DNA of 39,343 nt from Planctomycetota bacterium (lineage in GTDB: Bacteria > Planctomycetota > UBA11346): NCBI GenBank assembly GCA_022841245.1, contig JALHRW010000021.1, forward strand, positions 1-39,343, in the 5' to 3' direction. The position numbers were made by a program, and so were the translations under genes. Under the pieces are notes generated by a model. It was not told where the DNA came from. It was given only the letters and a program-made list of their open reading frames with translations, and searched no databases. Shown here piece by piece: positions 24,427 through 33,660 of this stretch; within the stretch, counting starts at the first letter, position 1; each line of letters begins with the position of its first letter.

Positions 24427-27096
24427 TCAGGAGTCGGACTGGACGTCCTTGGGCCGCAGAGCCATCTGCACGCTGCTCTCGCGTTGCATGGCGGCGAAGG
24501 TGGAGCTGGAGCCGCTTTCCGCATCGGAATCCGAACGCAGCAGCACCAGCAGCGTGCGCTCGAACATCGCTTTGGAGAACGGCTTGGCGAGGAATCGCGT
24601 CTTGCGGTCGAGGATGCCGGTGCCGATGCGCGCCGCTTCGACCATCCCGCTGACCAGGACCATCGGGCGGCGGTCGCCCGCGAGGCGCAGTTCGCGCACC
24701 ACTTCGGTGCCATCGCGGTCGGGCATGACGCAGTCGATCACCGCCGCGGAATACGCGCGCGAGGAGTCGGCGAGCAGCTTCGCCGCTTCGACCCCGCCGG
24801 TGGCGACATCGACCGAGTAGCCGAGCTGACGGGCCATCTGCACCACCGTATCGCGCATCAGCTCGTCATCATCGGCGACCAGCAGGTGCTTGCCCGCGAC
24901 CGGATGCGGCGTCCGCTGCAGGCGCTGCGCTCCGGAGTCGGCGGCGACCGGGACGAAGACCGAGAAGGTCGTGCCGCGAGCGGGGGCCGTGGTGAACTCC
25001 AGCCGGGCTCCGCCGGCCTTGCAGATACCCTGCACCGCCGCCAGGCCGAGGCCATGTCCGGTCTTCTTGGTGGTGAAGTAGGGCTCGAACATGCGGGTCT
25101 GCGTGGAGGCGTCCATGCCGCAGCCCTGATCGATGATGTCGACCCGAACCATGCTGTGGTTGTCGCGGTCGCGCGCCACCTGGACGCGCACCACGCCCGG
25201 CTCGCCGCGGTACGATTCCGCTGCGTTGACGATGAGGTTGACCAGCACCTGCTGCAGCTGGGCGGGATCGAACAACACCAGGGGCGGCTTGCCGTCGACC
25301 TCCAGGCGGATGGATACTTCGGCGGGAACGGCGTGCTTGAGCAGGTCGCCGAGCACGCGGCATTCGTCCGCCAGGTCGATCGGGCGGACCTCGATCGAGC
25401 CCTTGCCGGCGTAGGCGAGGATCTGCTTGACCAGGCCGGCGGCGCGGTCAGCGGCCTGCAGCACGCGTTCGAGGCGAGGACGCGCCTCGTTTTCGGCGGG
25501 CAGCTTGACCATGGCCAGCTCGGCGTTGCCGCGGATGGCCCCGAGCAGGTTGTTGAAGTCGTGGGCGACGCCGCCGGCGAGCAGGCCGAGGCTTTCATTG
25601 CGCTGCGCGGTCTGCAGGCGGCGCTGCACCTCCAGCAGGGCTTCGGTCGCGTCCGCCTCGGCGGTCAGGTCGAGGACCAGCCCGTCGAACTCGACCGGTG
25701 CGGTGTCTGGCCTGGGCACGGCGTGGATCAGCAGGTGGCGGGGCCGCTCGTGGTCGGGATGGGTGATGCGGAAGCGGTGGCGCAGCGGCTGGCGGGCCTG
25801 GATCGCCGTGGTCAAGGCGAGGACGAAGGTCGGCCGGTCGTCAGGCAGGACCTGGCGGAGGAGCGTGTCCGGATCGCTGCGATAGCCGTTGTGCGACGCC
25901 CCGAGAATGCTGCTGATCGATGGGCTGGCCTGGACCATGCGCAGGCGCGAGCCGTCCTCGGCCTGGGCGTGGAAGAGGAAGAACGCCTCGGCCAGGTCCA
26001 TCAGCCGCTGGTTGCTCATCGTGGTGTGGATCAGCCGCCGTCTGGTGATCCAGGCGATGGCGAAGAGCACGGCGCAGGCGGCGGCGGCGAGGCCGAGTCC
26101 GAGGGTGAGGACGCGGATCCACGAACCGTCGGGATCGGGCTCCTGCCACACCAGATCGCGCCGCACCAGACCAGGCAGGGTGGCCGCACGCAGGGTCGAG
26201 GCGATGGTCTCCAGGCGGGTCTGGCTGACCGAGCCCAGCGGAATGACCTGGCGGTCGATCAGCGAGTCGACCGCCTCGGCCTCGTCGGCTAGCGCCGTAG
26301 CATCTGCCGCCTGGCGGGCGCTCGGCCAACGGGTCGGTATGAGCGCGATCATCTCGCTGCGATTGTCGAGTGCCCACTCCCAGCCGCGCAGCACGGCGCG
26401 GCGGAACCGGGTGACCAGGTCGTGCCGGTCGCGCAGCAGGTCGCCGCGGCAGACCAGGGTGTCGCCGAAGAAGGGCGAACGTCCTTCGCTGGTGTAGCGC
26501 AGGGCCCGGGTCTCGATGTTCTGGCGGCGCAGGCGATGCGGCTCGTTGGACAGGTAGCCCGGCAGCAGGTCGAGTTCGCGTCTGGCGAAGGCGACGAGGT
26601 CATCCGGTTGCTTCATCCGCGGGAACACGGTCGTGGAGTCGCGGCCCAGAGCGGTGAGGGCCAGGCGCAGTTCGGGGTCCATCACCCCGGCCGGGCCGAC
26701 GATCCGCGCCGCGGGGTCGGCCAGCAGGTCGTTGAGCGTCAGGTAGGTGCTGTCGGCGTGGACCAGCAGGACGGACGGATTGCGCTGGAGGATGATGGCC
26801 ACCAGGCCGATGTCCCGGCCCTGGGCCCATTCGCTGATGATCTTGCTGTCGTAGATGGCGAACTGGCAGCGCCCTGCGGAGAGTTCAGCCGGCGGGTCGA
26901 TCCCGGGCCGCGTCTCGCTGATCTCGACATCCAAGGCCTCATCGGCGAAATACCCGCGCATCTCGGCGGCATAGATGCCGGCGAACTGGAACTGGTGGTA
27001 CCAGTTCAGCTGGATGCGGACGTGTTCGGGTTCGCTGGCCGCTAGGGCAGCGGCGAACAGCAGGGGCAGCCACAGCCTGAACATGGCTTCAAGCAT
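24427..27096 (-). CDS. Hybrid histidine kinase with NMT1/THI5-like periplasmic sensor
   Basis: About 889 residues. The N-terminus (MFRLWLPLLFAAALAAS) is a signal sequence, then an NMT1/THI5-type binding domain: IQLNWYHQFQFAGIYAAEMR and GYFADEALDVEI. A membrane segment lies near 330-355 (LTLGLGLAAAACAVLFAIAW). A PAS-like domain follows, then HisKA with GGVAHDFNNLLGAIRGNAEL, an ATPase domain (NAAESY, DQGCGMD, GHGLGL) and a receiver with AVIDCVMPDRDG. NMT1-type domains bind pyrimidine or related thiamine precursors in the named family, so a thiamine-precursor cue is possible; many such sensor domains bind other compounds. The start could be at 27120, 27096 or 27084; I chose 27096. No response-regulator gene is adjacent. 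Confidence 0.92.
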   Translation of the reverse strand: MLEAMFRLWLPLLFAAALAASEPEHVRIQLNWYHQFQFAGIYAAEMRGYFADEALDVEISETRPGIDPPAELSAGRCQFAIYDSKIISEWAQGRDIGLVAIILQRNPSVLLVHADSTYLTLNDLLADPAARIVGPAGVMDPELRLALTALGRDSTTVFPRMKQPDDLVAFARRELDLLPGYLSNEPHRLRRQNIETRALRYTSEGRSPFFGDTLVCRGDLLRDRHDLVTRFRRAVLRGWEWALDNRSEMIALIPTRWPSARQAADATALADEAEAVDSLIDRQVIPLGSVSQTRLETIASTLRAATLPGLVRRDLVWQEPDPDGSWIRVLTLGLGLAAAACAVLFAIAWITRRRLIHTTMSNQRLMDLAEAFFLFHAQAEDGSRLRMVQASPSISSILGASHNGYRSDPDTLLRQVLPDDRPTFVLALTTAIQARQPLRHRFRITHPDHERPRHLLIHAVPRPDTAPVEFDGLVLDLTAEADATEALLEVQRRLQTAQRNESLGLLAGGVAHDFNNLLGAIRGNAELAMVKLPAENEARPRLERVLQAADRAAGLVKQILAYAGKGSIEVRPIDLADECRVLGDLLKHAVPAEVSIRLEVDGKPPLVLFDPAQLQQVLVNLIVNAAESYRGEPGVVRVQVARDRDNHSMVRVDIIDQGCGMDASTQTRMFEPYFTTKKTGHGLGLAAVQGICKAGGARLEFTTAPARGTTFSVFVPVAADSGAQRLQRTPHPVAGKHLLVADDDELMRDTVVQMARQLGYSVDVATGGVEAAKLLADSSRAYSAAVIDCVMPDRDGTEVVRELRLAGDRRPMVLVSGMVEAARIGTGILDRKTRFLAKPFSKAMFERTLLVLLRSDSDAESGSSSTFAAMQRESSVQMALRPKDVQSDS

Positions 27097-27217
27097 GCCG
27101 TCCCGGAGCGCTGCTGCCACGGTAGTCCTGGACTGGGCTCAGGGCATGGGTGAAGCGTATGGCAGGTTGCTCGGCTTTGCATTGCCGTGGCCTCGCCGTC
27201 GATAGATCCTTTCGCCC

Positions 27218-28966
27218 ATGAGCACCAACGCCCTGCCCGAGATCGTCGAACGCGAACTGGTCAAGTACGCCTCGACCGTGGCCGCCCTCCATGCCGGCGC
27301 CATCGATCCGGACAAGGAGTTCAAGCCCTTCCGCCTGGTGCACGGCGTCTACGGCCAGCGCCAGGGCGGCGAAAACCAGATGGTGCGCATCAAGCTGAAG
27401 TACGGCAAGGTGACGCCGCGGCAGATGCGCGTCCTGGCCGACACCAGCGAGAAGTACAGCAATGGCATCTCGCACATCACCACCCGCCAGGCGATCCAGT
27501 ACCACTACGTCAAGCTCGACGACACCCCGGCCCTGCTGCGCGAGCTGGAGGACTGCGGTCTGACCACCCGCGAAGCCTGCGGCAACGCGGTGCGCGCCGT
27601 CTGCGGCAGCCCCAACGCCGGCACCCGCTCCGACGAGCCGTTCGCCATCGAGCCCTATGCCGAGGCGCTCTTCCAGCACTTCCTCCGCGGACCGCTCAGC
27701 TCCAGCCTGCCGCGCAAGTTCAAGATCGCCCTGTCAGGCGCCGACGCCGACCCGCTGCAGCAGGTCAACATCCAGGACTTCGGCGCCACCGCCGTGGTCA
27801 AGGACGGCAAGCAGGGTTTCCGCGTCGTCGTCGGCGCCGGGCTCGGCAGCATGCCGGTCGCACCCTGCCTGATCGCCGAATTCGCCGCCAAGGAGGACCT
27901 CGTCCCGTTGTGCGAGGCCGCGGTGCGCGTGCACCACAAGTACGGCGACCGCGCCAACCGCGCCAAGGCGCGGCTCAAGTTCGTGCTCAAAGCCCGTGGC
28001 GAAGAAGGCTTCCGTGCCCTGATCGCTGAGGAGCTGGCCAACGCCCGTGCCGACGGCATCGCCGGTCGCGTGCTGCCCGACGCCCTGCCGCCCGCGAACC
28101 CGACCCTGGTGCCGGCGGTCAGCGGTGCCGAGGGCGCCTGGCGCAAGCTCAACGCCCGTCCGCATCGCGAGTCCGGCCTGGCCGTGGTCAGCGTGTGCGT
28201 GCCGCGCGGCGACATCCCGGCGCCGATGATGCGTGCCCTCGCCGGCCTGGCCGAGCGCTTCAGCGAAGGCGACGTGCGTTCGACCAACGACCAGAACCTG
28301 GTCTTCCGCCGCGTTGCGCACCAGCACCTCAGCGCGCTCTACAGCGGCCTCGACGAGCTCGGCCTGACCCGCTCGGCGCACGGCATGACCGACGTGGTCA
28401 GCTGCCCGGGTGCCAGCACCTGCCAGCTCGGCATCACCTTGTCGAAGAACCTGGCCAAGGATCTCGAGTCACGTCTCGCCGAGCGCGGCCTCGATCCCGC
28501 CACGGTCGGCGGACGCATCAACATCAGCGGCTGCCCCAACTCCTGCGGCCAGCACCACATCGGCACCATCGGCCTGCACGGCGCGGCGTCGAAGATCGGC
28601 GACAAGCTGGTGCCGCACTACGCCCTGCTGGTCGGCGGCGGCGATGAGGGGGCCAAGGTCCACTTCGCCTCGCTGATCTGCCGCATCCCCGCCCGCAAGG
28701 TCGCCGAGGTCGTCGCCGCCCTGGCCGGCTGGTACAAGGCCGAGCGCGCCTCGGCCGAGCAGACCTTCGCGCAGTGGCTGCGCGTGCAGGCCGGCGCCGG
28801 TCTGGACAAGGATGTCGCGCGCAAGGCGCGCGAAGCGCTGAAGGCGCGCATCGAGCCGCTGTGTGCGATCAAGGCCGACCAGCTGCAGGAATCCGATCTG
28901 CGCGACATCGGTGCTGACAAGCTGTTCACGCTCGACGAATTGGGCGCTGGCGAGTGCATGTCGTGA
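27218..28966 (+). CDS. Ferredoxin-type sulfite/nitrite reductase (siroheme)
   Basis: This 582-residue enzyme has two half-repeats typical of the family and the siroheme-[4Fe-4S] ligands Cys396 and Cys402 (SCPGASTCQLG) and Cys439 and Cys443 (SGCPNSCGQHH). It should reduce sulfite to sulfide or nitrite to ammonia with six electrons from ferredoxin or a similar carrier. Substrate-binding basic residues such as the RQAIQYHYVK stretch fit both types; sequence alone does not separate them, and no neighbouring sulfur- or nitrate-pathway gene decides it. The start at 27218 gives MSTNALPEIVERELVKYAST. It is divergent from the NMT1-type kinase by about 120 bp and stands alone. Confidence 0.92.
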   Translation: MSTNALPEIVERELVKYASTVAALHAGAIDPDKEFKPFRLVHGVYGQRQGGENQMVRIKLKYGKVTPRQMRVLADTSEKYSNGISHITTRQAIQYHYVKLDDTPALLRELEDCGLTTREACGNAVRAVCGSPNAGTRSDEPFAIEPYAEALFQHFLRGPLSSSLPRKFKIALSGADADPLQQVNIQDFGATAVVKDGKQGFRVVVGAGLGSMPVAPCLIAEFAAKEDLVPLCEAAVRVHHKYGDRANRAKARLKFVLKARGEEGFRALIAEELANARADGIAGRVLPDALPPANPTLVPAVSGAEGAWRKLNARPHRESGLAVVSVCVPRGDIPAPMMRALAGLAERFSEGDVRSTNDQNLVFRRVAHQHLSALYSGLDELGLTRSAHGMTDVVSCPGASTCQLGITLSKNLAKDLESRLAERGLDPATVGGRINISGCPNSCGQHHIGTIGLHGAASKIGDKLVPHYALLVGGGDEGAKVHFASLICRIPARKVAEVVAALAGWYKAERASAEQTFAQWLRVQAGAGLDKDVARKAREALKARIEPLCAIKADQLQESDLRDIGADKLFTLDELGAGECMS

Positions 28967-28967
28967 A

Positions 28968-28991
28968 GCTGGTGGCCTGAAGTCCACCAGC
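28968..28991. terminator. Hairpin after the sulfite/nitrite reductase gene
   Basis: GCTGGTGG (28968-28975) pairs exactly with CCACCAGC (28984-28991) around an eight-base loop, beginning two bases after the stop. No T-tract follows, so it could be a factor-dependent stop site or mRNA end stabiliser rather than an intrinsic terminator. A further short palindromic stretch (GTCGGCTGAAGCCGGC) follows and could be part of a repeat. Confidence 0.4.
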
Positions 28992-29011
28992 CGGGTCGGC
29001 TGAAGCCGGCG

Positions 29012-29914
29012 CTACGGTAGGTTCGCTACCCCGAACGGGACGTGCACGGCCGGCGCCACGCTGCTGGCGCGATCGGCGTTGCGGCGCTTGTCGTCGAAGA
29101 AGATGTGCGGGCGGAAGCGTGCCAGCACCGGCTCCTTCGGCGCCTCGCCGAGGAAGAAGGCCTCGTCGACGCGCACGCCCCAGGCGCGCAGTGTCGCCAC
29201 CACGCGGATGTCGGCTGGATGGCTGCGGGCGGTGACGATGGCCATGCGCAGGCGGTCGCTGCCGGCCAGGCGGGTCTGGACCTGGGCCAGCGCCGCGAGC
29301 AGACGGGCGAGAGGTCCGGGAGCGGCGGGAATGGCGGCGTGGTCGCGCTCGTGGGCGTGGAAGGCGGCCAGACCCTGCTCGGCATAGATGCGCTCGGAGG
29401 CGTCGTCGGCCAGCACGCCGTCGAAGTCGAAGGCGATGCGCAACTGCTCGCCGCCATCGTCGTCCGCCGCTCCGGGCAGCACTTCGCCGGCGGCGAAGCC
29501 TGCCGCCACCGCGGCCTGCACGTCGGCAGCATTGCGGGTCAGGAAGAGGTGGGCGCCGAAGGCGTCGAGGTAGGGCCAGGGATCGGTGCCGCCGGTGAAG
29601 GCCATGCGGCCGGGCGGCAAACCGTGGTGGTCGAGGCTGAGACGGGCGCGCACGCCGGTGTCAGGGTCGTTGCGCGAGATCAGCGCCACCTCGACCGCCG
29701 GCCGTTCGAGTCCGCGGTTGAGCGCCAGCAGCCGGCGGACGAAGGGGAAGGCGATGCCCGGTGGCAGGGGGGCGGACTCGTGCTCGCGCTGGTAGGCGCG
29801 GTAGGCCTCGCGGCCCCGGGTGCGGAAGACCTCGTCGCCCTCGCCGAGGTCGAACAGCGCCGATGAGGCGATGGCGACGACCAGTTCCGGACCAGGCCTT
29901 GGCGCGTCGCTCAT
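29012..29914 (-). CDS. 5'-nucleotidase (cytosolic NT5C1-like family)
   Basis: This 300-residue HAD-superfamily protein starts at the ATG at 29914 (MSDAPRPGPELVVAIASSAL). The frame is open another 55 codons, but those run antisense to thiS. The signature segment IAFDFDGVLADDASERIYAE gives the HAD D-x-D nucleophile pair; the N-terminal half shows LISRNDPDTGVRARLSL and the substrate-loop FTGGTDPWPYL. The C-terminal IFFDDKRRN supplies the acidic metal site. Members dephosphorylate nucleoside 5'-monophosphates such as AMP. The start is 18 bp from the divergent thiS start, so both promoters overlap. A functional link to thiamine synthesis is not shown by sequence. Confidence 0.88.
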   Translation of the reverse strand: MSDAPRPGPELVVAIASSALFDLGEGDEVFRTRGREAYRAYQREHESAPLPPGIAFPFVRRLLALNRGLERPAVEVALISRNDPDTGVRARLSLDHHGLPPGRMAFTGGTDPWPYLDAFGAHLFLTRNAADVQAAVAAGFAAGEVLPGAADDDGGEQLRIAFDFDGVLADDASERIYAEQGLAAFHAHERDHAAIPAAPGPLARLLAALAQVQTRLAGSDRLRMAIVTARSHPADIRVVATLRAWGVRVDEAFFLGEAPKEPVLARFRPHIFFDDKRRNADRASSVAPAVHVPFGVANLP

Positions 29915-29932
29915 GCCCCTACCATCCGGCGC

Positions 29933-30133
29933 ATGCGCATCACGGTCAACGGCGAGGCTCGCGAGGTGGCGGACGGCTGCACGGTCGCAAACCTGCTCGC
30001 GGAGTTGCAGTTGCCGTCCACGCGCGCCGCGGTCGAAGTCGACCGCGTGCTGGTACGCCGGGCGGAACACGCCGCCCACATACTGAAGGATGGCGCCGCG
30101 GTCGAGGTCGTGACCCTGGTCGGCGGCGGCTGA
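29933..30133 (+). CDS. thiS: Thiamine sulfur-carrier protein ThiS
   Basis: This 66-residue beta-grasp protein ends VTLVGGG, with the C-terminal Gly-Gly that is adenylated and turned into the thiocarboxylate donating sulfur to the thiazole ring. The start MRITVNGEAREVADGCTVAN has the usual ThiS opening (x-I-x-V-N-G-E). The length fits the family. No thiG, thiF or thiH follows: the next gene, abutting by zero bases on the other strand, is a Bax-inhibitor-1-family protein, so thiS stands apart from the rest of the thiazole pathway. A C-terminal GGG rather than GG is slightly unusual. It could be co-regulated with the remote thiC, but no second riboswitch is seen. Confidence 0.9.
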   Translation: MRITVNGEAREVADGCTVANLLAELQLPSTRAAVEVDRVLVRRAEHAAHILKDGAAVEVVTLVGGG

Positions 30134-30898
30134 TCAGTCTTCAGAGCCGCGCAGCTTGGCCAGCAGGCGCAGGATCTCGATATACAGCCACACCATGGTG
30201 ACGAGCAGGGCGAAGGCGCCGACCCACTCGTAGTGCTTGGGCGCGCCCTTCTCGGCCGCCTCCTCGATGAAGGCGAAGTCGACCACCAGGTTGAGCGCGG
30301 CGAGGCCGATGCAGAAGACGCTGAAGGCGATGCCCATCCAGCCGTTGCCGTAGAGCATGCCGCTGATGCCCTGGCCGATGCCGAACATGCCCAGGACCCA
30401 CAGGGCGAGGGTGCCGATGGCCAGGCCGGCGGTGGCGATCATCACGCCGCGCTTGAAGCCGGCGGTCGCCTTGATCACGCCCATCTTGTACATGAGCAGC
30501 ATGCCGAAGAGGACGCCGATGGTGTAGACCGCGGCCGACTCGGCGATGCCGGGATACATCTTGCTGAAGACCATGGTCAGGCCGCCGAGGAAGATGCCTT
30601 CGGCGACGGCGTAGAGCGGGGCGACGACGACCGCGGTGCGGTGCGCGAACATGCCGATCAGGCCCAGCACCAGGCCGGCGATCGCGCCACCGATCAGCCA
30701 TGGCATCATGCCCGTGATGTCGGGATCACCGCCGTGCCAGAACTGCGACCACATCACCCCGATGGTGGCCAGGAGTATGACGGTCAGGGCGAGGGTCTTC
30801 ATCACCGCGCCTTCGACGGTCATGCGGTTGGCCACCGCCATGTCACCATCACGGGTGCCGGCGGCCCAGCGGTCGGCGTTGAGGGCGGGATTGCTCAT
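30134..30898 (-). CDS. Bax inhibitor-1/YccA family membrane protein
   Basis: This 254-residue integral membrane protein starts at the ATG at 30898 with CAGGAGCCTCCG in front. Seven membrane segments are visible, beginning TLALTVILLATIGVMW, then MPWLIGGAIAGLVLGLIG, VVAPLYAVAEGIFLGG, AVYTIGVLFGMLLMY, VMIATAGLAIGTLALWVL, IAFSVFCIGLAALNLV and WVGAFALLVTMVWLYIEILR. The YAVAEGIFLG and LNLVVDFAFIEEAAEKGAP segments match the BI-1-like subgroup common in bacteria. The N-terminal ~30 residues are polar. Members of the wider family affect membrane proteins or ion leak; the role in this subgroup is unclear. It converges on thiS with no gap. Confidence 0.9.
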   Translation of the reverse strand: MSNPALNADRWAAGTRDGDMAVANRMTVEGAVMKTLALTVILLATIGVMWSQFWHGGDPDITGMMPWLIGGAIAGLVLGLIGMFAHRTAVVVAPLYAVAEGIFLGGLTMVFSKMYPGIAESAAVYTIGVLFGMLLMYKMGVIKATAGFKRGVMIATAGLAIGTLALWVLGMFGIGQGISGMLYGNGWMGIAFSVFCIGLAALNLVVDFAFIEEAAEKGAPKHYEWVGAFALLVTMVWLYIEILRLLAKLRGSED

Positions 30899-30979
30899 CG
30901 GAGGCTCCTGTTGCGGGGGGACGCTATGCGCCCGGTGCGGCGATGCCATCGACAGACGTGTCCGGTCCACAGGACAGGT

Positions 30980-32398
<1,419 letters not shown>

Positions 32399-32401
32399 GC
32401 C

Positions 32402-32908
32402 TCAGCCCGGCGGCACCACCGCGAAGTCGACGTTGACGAAGCTGCGCTGCACCGCCCGGCCCGGGACCAGGGTTTCGGGATCGACCGAGTCGGCCGCGAT
32501 CTGCTGCAGCTCCTGGACCAGGCGGTAGGGCAGCTCCTCGTCGGCGCGCACTTCCAGGATCACGTCGGCGACCTGGTGGCCGTTGCTGTCCCGCTTGCCG
32601 GCGGCGTTCCAGATCGCATCCAGGCGATCGCGGACCGGCGCCCAGCCGCCGGCAAGGTCGATCCAGCCGCTGCCGCCGACGAAGGAGAGGGACGGCCGCT
32701 CGCCTGCCTTCACGTTGACCACGATGCGCTCGGTGGTGACAGGACGCGCCTGCGCACTGCGCGCCGGCGGCACGGTCACCTGCTCGGTCTGGGCATCGGT
32801 GGTCAGCCGGCCGCAGAGGATGAAGAACAGCAGGATGAGGAAGACGCAGTCGACCAGCGGCACCAGGTCGATCTCGGTGGTCCAGTCGGTCGGCAGGCGA
32901 CGGCGCAT
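32402..32908 (-). CDS. ExbD/TolR-type biopolymer transport protein
   Basis: This 168-residue inner-membrane protein has the ExbD/TolR layout: a short basic cytoplasmic start, one membrane helix (~15-33) with [19 protein letters not shown], and a periplasmic domain. Asp20 in this helix is the proton-coupling residue of the family. The periplasmic part carries [20 protein letters not shown]. ExbD/TolR work with ExbB/TolQ to use proton flow to energise TonB or Tol proteins, but no partner is seen in the window, so it is an orphan here. The start ATG at 32908 has no strong ribosome site. It converges on degP with only 3 bp between, and the two are not obviously related. Confidence 0.85.
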   Translation of the reverse strand: MRRRLPTDWTTEIDLVPLVDCVFLILLFFILCGRLTTDAQTEQVTVPPARSAQARPVTTERIVVNVKAGERPSLSFVGGSGWIDLAGGWAPVRDRLDAIWNAAGKRDSNGHQVADVILEVRADEELPYRLVQELQQIAADSVDPETLVPGRAVQRSFVNVDFAVVPPG

Positions 32909-32994
32909 GGCGGGGGCCCTCCACGGGGTGGAACGTGCTGGCTGGAGCGCGGTTCAACTTGCGGCCCCGGCGACCCTCGCACACTCCCGCCCGC

Positions 32995-33615
32995 ATGAGC
33001 ACCAGCCCCGCCATCCTCGCCATGGACCTCGAAGGCGTTCTCGTCCCCGAGATCTGGATCGGCGTGGCCGAGAAAACCGGCATCGCCGAGCTGCGCCGGA
33101 CCACCCGCGACGAACCCGACTACGACAAGCTGATGCGCGGCCGCCTCGCCATCCTCGATCGCGAAGGCATCCGTATCGACACGATCCACCAGGTCATCGG
33201 CTCGCTCGAACCGCTGCCGGGCGCGGCGGAGTTCCTCGCCTGGGCGCGCGAACGCACCCAGGTCATCATCCTCTCCGACACCTTCGCCCAGTTCGCCCAC
33301 CCGCTGATGCGCAAGCTCGGCTGGCCGACGCTGTTCTGCCACACCCTCGACATCGAGACGTCGGGCCGCATCGCCGGCTACCGCCTGCGCATGCCGGACC
33401 AGAAGCGCCACAGCGTCAACGCCTTCAAGCAGATCGCCTTCCGCGTCTGCGCGGTGGGCGACTCGTATAACGACACCGCCATGCTCGGCGCCGCCGACCA
33501 GGGGATCCTGTTCAAGCCGAGCGCCACCGTGGTGCGCGACTTCCCGCAGTTCCCAGTGGTCGAAGACCACCAGGCCCTGCGCGCCCGGGTCGAGGCCTTC
33601 CTGACCGCCGGGTGA
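32995..33615 (+). CDS. thrH: Phosphoserine phosphatase/homoserine phosphotransferase ThrH
   Basis: This 206-residue HAD-family protein matches the length and motifs of Thr[14 protein letters not shown] near the start (D-x-E in place of D-x-D), then [16 protein letters not shown] and a C-terminal [14 protein letters not shown] acidic motif. ThrH dephosphorylates phosphoserine and can transfer phosphate to homoserine. The ATG at 32995 gives [14 protein letters not shown]; the frame is open 20 codons upstream without a supported start. It lies downstream of the divergent ExbD-type gene and 45 bp before a glycosidase gene on the same strand. No other serine or threonine genes lie nearby. Confidence 0.92.
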   Translation: MSTSPAILAMDLEGVLVPEIWIGVAEKTGIAELRRTTRDEPDYDKLMRGRLAILDREGIRIDTIHQVIGSLEPLPGAAEFLAWARERTQVIILSDTFAQFAHPLMRKLGWPTLFCHTLDIETSGRIAGYRLRMPDQKRHSVNAFKQIAFRVCAVGDSYNDTAMLGAADQGILFKPSATVVRDFPQFPVVEDHQALRARVEAFLTAG

Positions 33616-33660
33616 CGCCGCGCCGGCTTTCCCTGTCGCCACCGCCGGCATGATCGCAAC

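Noticed and set aside
24484-26292. A 602-codon open frame on the forward strand
   Set aside because: Antisense shadow of the NMT1-type hybrid kinase, with no recognisable domain.
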